Source of the DNA: an uncultured Dysgonomonas sp.
GTDB taxonomy: Bacteria; Bacteroidota; Bacteroidia; Bacteroidales; Dysgonomonadaceae
Assembly: GCA_937995835.1 (NCBI GenBank)
Contig: CALKIV010000052.1
Span: forward strand, 1 to 34,625
Reading direction: 5' to 3'
Length of the DNA: 34,625 nt
The notes under the pieces were generated by a model, which was given only the letters and a program-made list of their open reading frames with translations, searched no databases and was not told the origin of the DNA. How positions within the stretch are numbered: the first letter of the stretch is position 1; each line of letters starts with the position of its first letter. The position numbers and the translations under genes were made by a program. Shown here piece after piece: positions 26,247 to 33,346 of this stretch.

Positions 26247-28181
26247 CTAGTTGTTAGACTGAATATCCCAATACACAACATAGCGTTGGTGGTGTATTTG
26301 ATGTATAGGCTCTAAGCGTACACCTTCAATTTCGAAGGCTAGACTTTCTCCTTCAACAGGAGTAATATATTTTTCTAAATTCCTCTTATTCAAAGTCAGA
26401 GTAGTTTTGATATTTTCGGGTACGTTGTAATCATAAGTATAATAGTCGTTGTACAGGCTTGGATCTGAATATGGGGCATGTCCTTGCATTCCTTCAGTTC
26501 CCATTGCTCCTGCCAATACCAATGGACCATACATAATAGCAGCTTTGTTTGGATCGTCATTTGCTTCCGCAAGATGCAAATGCATAGGATAACGAACTTC
26601 TATTTTATCGCCATCGTTCCATGTTCTATTGATTGTAATATAACTGGAAGGTGTTTGCTTAACTTTTATTCTTTTTCCATTTACTTTCACTTCCACCTTT
26701 GTAGCCCACGATGGATAACGAAGATTAACAGGCAGATTAGAAGCTTTATCTACATTGACGGTAAAGTTCACATTTTCACTGTTAGGAAAAAGAGTCTCTT
26801 GCTTTAGTCTAAATCCTTTCTCTTTCCAAGTTAATTCGGAAGGGATGAAAAGGTTGACAAAAATTCCTTTAGAATCATTGTAGTAAATAGCTTCTCCGTA
26901 CTTGGCATGATTCTCGAAACCAGTTCCAACGCAACACCAAAAAGAATTTTCGGGAGTACTATACACCTTATGAGCTCCGGGCAGTAGGGGTAAGAAATAA
27001 GCTACCATTCCTGTTTGGGGATCTTGTTGTCCTAAAATATGATTATATAAAGCTCTTTCGTAATAGTCTGCATATTTAGGATTTGCATCCCAACAGAAAA
27101 GATGACGAGTCAGCTTCAGCATATTGTTGGTATTACACGTTTCTTGCGTATATCCTGTCAGATTTTTTGAGATGCTATCTGTATGAATAAATTTTTCTTT
27201 GTGACTATTTCCTCCTGTGCAATAGGTTTGATGATTGATTACATGATTCCAAAAATAATGTGCTACATCTTTAGATTTGTCTACAGCGTGTAGTTCATAG
27301 TTGCGAGCTTCACCTATCAATTTTGGAATAAATGTGTTTGCGTGTTTGAAGTAAAATTCATCTTTTTTCTCTACTAATGGATCAATAACAGCATTATGAT
27401 AAAAATATTCAGCTAACCATTTGTGCTCTTTCTCTCCTGTTATAGAATAGAGATTGTAAAAAGCTTCATTTACTCCACCAAATTCATTGCGAAGCATCAG
27501 AGCTCTTTGCTCATCGCTCAGTGGCGATAATTTCTGATAAGCCCACGAAGCAGCTTTTTTCATTATCTCAAGTGCTTGCTCGTTATCACAATAGAGATAT
27601 TGATCTATCAGTCCGCCATATATTTTGTGAAGGGTGTACCAAGGAGCCCAAACACTTGTTCCTGCAATATTTCGATTGATGAGATTTTCAGAGTAAGCAC
27701 TGATATAACCTTTGTGTCCATTTTCGAACAATACATCCTGTATTTCAGCTAGACCAGTAATAATGCTGTCAGATTTTATTTTATAAACATCATCTCCTGT
27801 TGTGGCATACAGATATGCTAGACCTGACATGATATGTCCGGTAGAATGTCCCCGAAGTTCGCAATCTAAAGACTCCCAACCTCCTAGTTTTTTCACAGTC
27901 ATATAACCACCTTCTCTGCCAGCAGGTACGCCAGCAGTATTGCGAAAGCTATGTAGTAACCTATCGACACCAAGCGAAAGTATCCATTTAGACTCACGTT
28001 GCATATTTTGCTTAAAGGGCGAATCTAAGAGTTTTACATCTCCCATATCAAAGCTATAAGTTGTGATAGGAGCAGTGATAGGTTGTTTTACTTTATTGGC
28101 GTGCTGTCCTGGGTATATGGATTGGGCATTAGCTAATAAGTTTGCCAGCAACAATAGAGTTGTGATATATAAATATTTCAT
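26247..28181 (-). CDS. GH127-type beta-L-arabinofuranosidase (DUF1680; GH146 also possible)
   Basis: A 644-residue secreted enzyme with a signal peptide (about 1-19). The body is an alpha/alpha-barrel with the DUF1680 signatures GRWE-like GGWESLDCELRGHSTGH, WAPWYTLHKIYGGL and NEFGGVNEAFYNLY. The zinc-thiolate site of the family is intact: TQETCNTNN gives Glu347 and Cys349, and SFWCCVGTGFENH gives Cys416 and Cys417, Cys416 being the expected nucleophile. These match the Glu/Cys/Cys/Cys set of the Bifidobacterium enzyme. GH146 shares this site, so the exact family is not settled. The expected activity is removal of beta-linked L-arabinofuranose. No lipobox, so probably periplasmic. It is 11 bases downstream of GH97. 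Confidence 0.93.
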   Translation of the reverse strand: MKYLYITTLLLLANLLANAQSIYPGQHANKVKQPITAPITTYSFDMGDVKLLDSPFKQNMQRESKWILSLGVDRLLHSFRNTAGVPAGREGGYMTVKKLGGWESLDCELRGHSTGHIMSGLAYLYATTGDDVYKIKSDSIITGLAEIQDVLFENGHKGYISAYSENLINRNIAGTSVWAPWYTLHKIYGGLIDQYLYCDNEQALEIMKKAASWAYQKLSPLSDEQRALMLRNEFGGVNEAFYNLYSITGEKEHKWLAEYFYHNAVIDPLVEKKDEFYFKHANTFIPKLIGEARNYELHAVDKSKDVAHYFWNHVINHQTYCTGGNSHKEKFIHTDSISKNLTGYTQETCNTNNMLKLTRHLFCWDANPKYADYYERALYNHILGQQDPQTGMVAYFLPLLPGAHKVYSTPENSFWCCVGTGFENHAKYGEAIYYNDSKGIFVNLFIPSELTWKEKGFRLKQETLFPNSENVNFTVNVDKASNLPVNLRYPSWATKVEVKVNGKRIKVKQTPSSYITINRTWNDGDKIEVRYPMHLHLAEANDDPNKAAIMYGPLVLAGAMGTEGMQGHAPYSDPSLYNDYYTYDYNVPENIKTTLTLNKRNLEKYITPVEGESLAFEIEGVRLEPIHQIHHQRYVVYWDIQSNN

Positions 28182-28192
28182 TGTTTCAATTT

Positions 28193-30181
28193 TTATAGTG
28201 TTGTATTTTTCTTATATCCTTTATACAGCTTCAAATCTTCTTTCGTTGCAGGGGTAAAGTGAATAGCACAGCCTCCACTAGCTTTCAGCTGAAACTGAAG
28301 AATAGATTCACTATCTACTACCAGTCGTTTTATACCTACTTTTGTTTTAGTTTTCACTTTATCATCATCTACATAGATATGAGCAACGTATTTCTTTTTG
28401 GGAGAAAGAAAATCAAGAGGAATAGTAACCTGTTGAGCATCGTTATTGCCTAATGTCCCTAAAAACCACTCTTCGTTACTACGACGTGCAATAGTTACAT
28501 ACTCCCCAATTTCTCCATTTACAACCTTTGTATCATCCCATACCGTTTTCACTTTGTCAAAAAACTCAATTTCAGGCTCACCAGTATATGCAGATGGCTG
28601 ATCGTACCAATACATAAATTGTAATGGACTATAATATACTGCTGCCATTGCTAGTTGGTGCGCATGAGTTGTTTTTATTCTATTGTTGTAATAACAAATT
28701 GTATAATCGCCAGCACCGGCAATGAAGCGAGTGAAGGGCAAAATTGTATTGTGTGTTGCATCAGGCATTTCTTCATTTCCTTTGATGCCTTCTTGTGTCA
28801 TCAGATTGGGGTAAGTGCGGCTAAACCCTGTTGGACGATACTCGTCATGGATATCTACCATCATTTCATATTTAGCGCATTTTCTTATTGCATCATGCAA
28901 CCATGTAGACCAATGTTGATTTCCTATTTGTACAAAACCGAATTTAATGCCTTTGATTCCCCATTTTTTGTATAGTGGGAGTATTTCATCTAATTGCTGA
29001 AGCAATGCTCTTTGATTGACATAGACTAATAAGCCTATCCCTTTGGTTGCGGCATAAGATGTCAAAGCAGGTATATCTAAATCTTTACTCTCATCTACGG
29101 ATGTAGCATCAGAACTCATTTTCACTTCCGAACCATACCATCCTGCATCTATATGGATATATTGAAGTCCTCGTTGGGCTGCAAAATCAACGCATTTTAT
29201 TGCATCTTCTTGAGTCAGTTTAGAAACACGGATGACTTTACCTGGCTTGATCCATGATGTGTCTTCTATTTCAGTAGGAGCATTCAGATTTAATATAATG
29301 TCATTATTTGCAATTAAATCAGTCGCTTTTTCGGCTGCCATAACTACACGCCAAGGGGTGGAATAAGGTGTAATTACATCTACAGCACTGTAAAGAGACG
29401 TCTGTAGTGTATTTGCTTTTGACTCGCTCAAGCGAAACTTCATCCTTGAATAATCTATCATTTCAGCTTCTGTAATAGATACAGTCAGCCCATTATCCAG
29501 CTTCATCGTCAATGGACGTTCGCACTCATCGGTCCAGTTTTTTAATGGAAGGAGTGAGTATGGTCCTTGTGCCCATCGTTCATAATACGCTAAAGTGTTT
29601 TCGGGTAATGTAAATTGAGTTTGCTCGCCTACAATGTGTAAAAATAAGCCATTAGTAGCTTCAGGGAAGTGATAACGAAAAGCAATGCCTTCATCATAAG
29701 CACGAACAACCAAATCCATAGCATAGTAACGACGCTTGTCGTATCCTCCATCTGAATTTACTCCTTCAGAGTCTCCTTTTAGGAAGTTAAGAGTTAGTTC
29801 ATTGTAATGATCTTTAATCACACTTCTTTCACCATATACAGGCTTCCATGTTTGATTTACAGAGTTCTTGCTTTTGTTTTGTAAGTTTAAATTTTCTCCC
29901 CAAATTTTAGAAACATCATTTGGAATACCTAATGCTGACTCAAATAGTTGGTTTTCTATCAGTATGCCCAACTCCGATTCTTTTATTACTTCTTTGTTAT
30001 TGTATGATATGGTGTAATACATCTGTTTTGTATTATCCTTCAATTGTTTTTGATAAAATTCGAAGATATATTTTCCATCAGGAGATGTCAATTGATGATG
30101 GGTTTCCTTCACTATCTCTTGAGCATATATCGTTAAGATATTTAGAGAAAAGAATATGATATAAACTAATGTTTTTTTCAT
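28193..30181 (-). CDS. GH97 alpha-glycosidase (SusB-like family), probably inverting
   Basis: A 662-residue secreted enzyme with a signal peptide (about 1-21). The N-terminal beta-supersandwich (HQLTSPDGKYIFEFY; DLVVRAYDEGIAFRYHF) precedes the barrel (YIHIDAGWYG; KGIKFGFVQIG; DIHDEYRPTGFSRTYPN; TQEGIKGNEEM) and a C-terminal beta domain. Glu470 is the likely general acid and Glu464 its calcium-site neighbour, with the same 6-residue spacing as in SusB. Position 415 is Gly, where retaining members have their nucleophilic Asp, so an inverting mechanism is predicted. The base region reads HDEYRP, not the HEAVRP I recall for SusB, so the exact base is uncertain. Targets could be alpha-glucose or alpha-galactose; if alpha-galactose, it could also serve the mannan locus. 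Confidence 0.92.
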   Translation of the reverse strand: MKKTLVYIIFFSLNILTIYAQEIVKETHHQLTSPDGKYIFEFYQKQLKDNTKQMYYTISYNNKEVIKESELGILIENQLFESALGIPNDVSKIWGENLNLQNKSKNSVNQTWKPVYGERSVIKDHYNELTLNFLKGDSEGVNSDGGYDKRRYYAMDLVVRAYDEGIAFRYHFPEATNGLFLHIVGEQTQFTLPENTLAYYERWAQGPYSLLPLKNWTDECERPLTMKLDNGLTVSITEAEMIDYSRMKFRLSESKANTLQTSLYSAVDVITPYSTPWRVVMAAEKATDLIANNDIILNLNAPTEIEDTSWIKPGKVIRVSKLTQEDAIKCVDFAAQRGLQYIHIDAGWYGSEVKMSSDATSVDESKDLDIPALTSYAATKGIGLLVYVNQRALLQQLDEILPLYKKWGIKGIKFGFVQIGNQHWSTWLHDAIRKCAKYEMMVDIHDEYRPTGFSRTYPNLMTQEGIKGNEEMPDATHNTILPFTRFIAGAGDYTICYYNNRIKTTHAHQLAMAAVYYSPLQFMYWYDQPSAYTGEPEIEFFDKVKTVWDDTKVVNGEIGEYVTIARRSNEEWFLGTLGNNDAQQVTIPLDFLSPKKKYVAHIYVDDDKVKTKTKVGIKRLVVDSESILQFQLKASGGCAIHFTPATKEDLKLYKGYKKNTTL

Positions 30182-30202
30182 GATATTTTATCGATTATAA
30201 TT

Positions 30203-31810
30203 TCATTTGTTAATGTAAAAACTCCTTTCAACTGGCTGTGCTGTTTGCCAAATCTTATCAATACCGTATTGCCATGCAACAACCGTGGCTTTTAATGGAT
30301 ACTTTGTTCGAGGAGGAATTTCGTTTATTATTATTTTGTTTCCAACAACTTTTATAGGCCCTTCTTTTACATAAAAATGCACAGGGAGATTGCTTGTACT
30401 ATTTGCCGAAAGGGAAATGCTTTTAGTTCCTATTTTTGTATCAGCAATTGCTTTGAACGTTATTTCTTGTTCTTTCCCTTTTTTTATTGGAAAAGGTATT
30501 TGGATGCTGATTTGCTGAACAGAGCTCTTATAATTCTCATCTCCAAGACTTGATGCTAGCAACCAAACTTCGCCCGTTCGTCTTGTAGGGAGCATGCCCA
30601 TTCGATAGAATCGAACGGAAAAAGTAGTATCATCCAGTTGTGTGACAGGGCCACAAATACGAGATATATTGATTTTCCCTTTTTCATGTTCATTGCTTAG
30701 GTCTACTCTCATGGAGTCTGTATATTTTGCATCAAGACTAAAAGTCAACCCGTCCTGCAACGGGATGAATTTAGCAGTAATCCGAGCATGCAGTTTTTCG
30801 TCATATGGTAATAGTTTGCCATTCTGAGTAAATCCTATATATTGATCTTTTTTTCCACGAGTAGTGGAGTAATAGGATTCTGTGGCTTCTGCCATTTCTT
30901 GGTCAAAATACCAAAATGCATCGTGTATGTCACCTTGGTATTGGGATACAGGTGCTGCCTGAGATCGTTCTGACTCATCTGATCGCCATCTTTCTGCCAA
31001 CCAGCCTTTGTTATTATCTATCTTGATTAGTTCACTAACCCTATCCAATGCCTGTTTTTGAGGCAAACGATATTGAGCTGCCTTTTTAAGAAATAAAGAA
31101 ATATAATCTACAACCTTATCAGAGACATCAAAGTGCCCTTGCCCTGTATCGCAAAGAAATGAAATACAACTTTCAGGATACATCATCTTGAATGCTAATG
31201 CCGGATTTACTCGTGCCTCCCACCATTCGTATTCGCCTTCTATCATCAATCCCGGAATTCCGTCTAGATTACGAGTTCTTCCCCATTCCAGATTTTCACG
31301 TCCATAACCTGTAAGATTGGTGCGTGGGGCATCCCCTTTGTAAGAAATAATGGCAAGCGTTCGTTCTGGATTCCATGCCGCAAAATTCCAAGGGAATGTG
31401 GCCATCGCCGAATGTCCTATGGGCACAATAGGGGCAAATTGAAGCTCTGAATAGCCACTCACATCTGCCAAGTCTTTTAATATGGAATCGAAATATTCTT
31501 GACAGCCATTCGCCACATTCCATTGTTGATCAATGCCTGGTGTGATCCAGATGATAGCAAAATCCAGATCGGTCATTGCTGCTCTGAATGCAGAATGTTC
31601 GAAAATCACTTCTTCACACATATTATGTTGTCCTACTACTACCCCTTTCACTTGATTGCAAGTAGGAGGAATCCACAGAAAAGCACGAGGGTGATGTCCC
31701 GTCTCTGGACTTATATAAGTTTTCATTTCAACAGACCATTGCCAATCTATAGCATAGAGATTGCTCAAAGAGAATATAAATACAAGAAATATTGAAATGC
31801 AGATTTTCAT
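30203..31810 (-). CDS. Secreted alpha/beta hydrolase, possible carbohydrate esterase
   Basis: A 535-residue protein from the ATG at 31810. An upstream in-frame ATG at 31897 would add 29 residues but bury the signal peptide MKICISIFLVFIFSLSNLYA, so the shorter form is chosen. Residues about 40-250 form an alpha/beta hydrolase: GHHPRAFLWIPP, nucleophile elbow PIGHSAMATFP (Ser134), acidic EGEYEWWEAR and the catalytic histidine in DTGQGHFDVSD (His226). Residues about 290-535 are a beta-rich C-terminal region I do not recognise. Inside a lyase/glycosidase locus an acetyl-, methyl- or other ester-removing role on the polysaccharide is plausible but not shown. It starts 102 bases after the PL38-like gene, the largest internal gap of this operon, and that gap contains a strong hairpin. 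Confidence 0.75.
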   Translation of the reverse strand: MKICISIFLVFIFSLSNLYAIDWQWSVEMKTYISPETGHHPRAFLWIPPTCNQVKGVVVGQHNMCEEVIFEHSAFRAAMTDLDFAIIWITPGIDQQWNVANGCQEYFDSILKDLADVSGYSELQFAPIVPIGHSAMATFPWNFAAWNPERTLAIISYKGDAPRTNLTGYGRENLEWGRTRNLDGIPGLMIEGEYEWWEARVNPALAFKMMYPESCISFLCDTGQGHFDVSDKVVDYISLFLKKAAQYRLPQKQALDRVSELIKIDNNKGWLAERWRSDESERSQAAPVSQYQGDIHDAFWYFDQEMAEATESYYSTTRGKKDQYIGFTQNGKLLPYDEKLHARITAKFIPLQDGLTFSLDAKYTDSMRVDLSNEHEKGKINISRICGPVTQLDDTTFSVRFYRMGMLPTRRTGEVWLLASSLGDENYKSSVQQISIQIPFPIKKGKEQEITFKAIADTKIGTKSISLSANSTSNLPVHFYVKEGPIKVVGNKIIINEIPPRTKYPLKATVVAWQYGIDKIWQTAQPVERSFYINK

Positions 31811-31863
31811 GGTTTTAGTTTTACTGTCAAAAAAAAGATTTAAGAACAATGTTTTGAGGCTAA

Positions 31864-31895
31864 GACAAGGGTAATAAGAAAAAATTACCCTTGTC
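31864..31895 (-). terminator. 12-bp perfect hairpin between the lyase and hydrolase genes, possible attenuator
   Basis: GACAAGGGTAAT (31864-31875) and ATTACCCTTGTC (31884-31895) pair perfectly around an 8-base loop, 17 bases after the stop of the PL38-like gene. A run of eight T on the transcript strand lies about 30 bases further on (31829-31836), too far for a classical terminator. It could be a partial terminator, RNA-processing site or 3'-end protector that sets different expression levels within the operon. Confidence 0.5.
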
Positions 31896-31912
31896 ACATA
31901 CAGGTCTAATAT

Positions 31913-33274
31913 TTATTCTTTATACATCATCAAAGTACCCCATCCAAGTTGATCAAATGCACCACTATTAGGGCCATAACGATTGTCACTTGCTCCGCCT
32001 TCAGGACGTAGTTTATCAGCAAACTGTTTTGAATAAACATAGCCTGATGACAATCCTTTAATTTTTGCATAATGGTTATAAATGATTTCCCATCCCGGAC
32101 GGATAGTTCCTCTTTGAGCTTCTGATGCTTGTGTGTGTATTTCTGTATTTGTTCCACTGCCAACAGTATATAATCGCTCGTAACGAGTGAATGGCATTGT
32201 TGCTACAGATGTCAACCAAGAACCAGTTGAGTTACTATTGTCTGTTCCGTTTTTTAGATTAAATAATGCAGTATATTCTCCCATTTTGAGTATTGCATTA
32301 TCTTTGGCTGCAAAGAAATCAAGTTTGGGGATTTTGGGATTGTCAAGATATAAGGTATAAGCCATTTGACAAAGATTTGCTGCAACTGCAACTACCATGC
32401 TGGCATGGCCTTGGTCGCGTCCCGATTCTTGACTTTGAGCTATGGTCTCACCCGTCAACAGAGGATCAGTGTGTGTATCAACGATCAATCGTTCGAGAGA
32501 ACCATTGCCTACACCATTGTAAAAATAATCGACGATAAATGATACCATGTCATCATTTTCAGTTAAAATACCGATAGCCAAATAGGAAGACATATTTACC
32601 AAATCCCAGTTTGCCCAATAGTGTGTGTTAACGGTATTAGAATGCTTTGTCAGAAAAGCATAATTCCTTTCAGCAAATACGTCTACCATCCATGTTTTAA
32701 ACTTCTCAAAATCAGATTTATTCCATCCCTCATAGTCACGTAATATTTCTGCTGCATTTGCAAAAGTATATCCTTGTGCTCCTGCTGCTAGATAATGATT
32801 AGCGTCGTTAGATGTGATTTTTTTGCATGTAGCAGCCCAACTATTAAGAATTTTTATTGCACTTATTGCATAGTTATTATCGCCAGTTAGCTTCCATAAA
32901 AGAGCTTGTTGATAAGCAGCAGCGGCATCCCTCATGGCATATACATAATTTTCGGAATCAAACTCTGTACCTTTAGGATCACCTCTTACGATCTGAGACT
33001 GAGGGTTGGCTGTATATGACAGCATAGCATATTGACTGTTTTTCAGATTCTGAAACTCCTCTTTTACTTCTCGTGCTGCCGTACCATCATCCAACTTTGC
33101 TTTTACAGTCGAAAAATCAGTCTGACTATACATAGCACATGGATGATTATAAACATATTCAGCCTTCGTTTCGGGTAAAGTTAAATCAACTGTACCATGT
33201 TCATTCTCTTGGCAGGATATAAATAGCGTCAACAACAGAATTAATCCAGTCATTCTAATTATATTTTTTTTCAT
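31913..33274 (-). CDS. Alginate-lyase-fold (PL38-like) surface lipoprotein lyase
   Basis: A 453-residue lipoprotein: lipobox FISC with Cys21, then QENEHG, an acidic start that suggests export to the cell surface. The rest is a helical alpha/alpha-toroid of the alginate_lyase type with NTHYWANWDLVNMSS (Asn216, His218, Asn222), LLTGETIAQSQESGRDQGHASM (Arg286, His290) and a following Tyr-rich FTRYERLYTV that could supply the catalytic tyrosine. Family PL38 contains lyases for beta-1,4-glucuronan and alginate-like uronans; PL38 is my best placement but is not certain. As the surface lyase of this operon it would cut the polymer before import and produce unsaturated ends for the GH88. It is the first enzyme gene after the Ig-repeat protein, with a hairpin in the 72-base gap. 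Confidence 0.82.
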   Translation of the reverse strand: MKKNIIRMTGLILLLTLFISCQENEHGTVDLTLPETKAEYVYNHPCAMYSQTDFSTVKAKLDDGTAAREVKEEFQNLKNSQYAMLSYTANPQSQIVRGDPKGTEFDSENYVYAMRDAAAAYQQALLWKLTGDNNYAISAIKILNSWAATCKKITSNDANHYLAAGAQGYTFANAAEILRDYEGWNKSDFEKFKTWMVDVFAERNYAFLTKHSNTVNTHYWANWDLVNMSSYLAIGILTENDDMVSFIVDYFYNGVGNGSLERLIVDTHTDPLLTGETIAQSQESGRDQGHASMVVAVAANLCQMAYTLYLDNPKIPKLDFFAAKDNAILKMGEYTALFNLKNGTDNSNSTGSWLTSVATMPFTRYERLYTVGSGTNTEIHTQASEAQRGTIRPGWEIIYNHYAKIKGLSSGYVYSKQFADKLRPEGGASDNRYGPNSGAFDQLGWGTLMMYKE

Positions 33275-33303
33275 AATATCCTATTATTCTTTATGAGTGA
33301 ATA

Positions 33304-33338
33304 GGTTCTGTTTAGATTCTATCGATTTAAACAGAACC
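33304..33338 (-). terminator. Inverted repeat between the Ig-repeat gene and the lyase gene
   Basis: GGTTCTGTTTA (33304-33314) and TAAACAGAACC (33328-33338) give a perfect 11-base stem that can extend by three more pairs including one G-U, with the loop reduced to 7 bases. On the transcript strand no T-run follows; a T-rich run follows only in the opposite direction. It is probably an mRNA-processing or attenuation hairpin between the surface-protein part and the enzyme part of the operon. Confidence 0.45.
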
Positions 33339-33346
33339 TTTATTAT

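Noticed and set aside
31829..31836. T-run with a weak TTTTTTTG -7-like element before the hydrolase gene
   Set aside because: No -33 element at proper spacing, so I do not call an internal promoter.
31811..31897. Upstream ATG extension (29 codons) of the alpha/beta hydrolase
   Set aside because: It would place the signal peptide internally; the ATG at 31810 starts a standard secretion signal.
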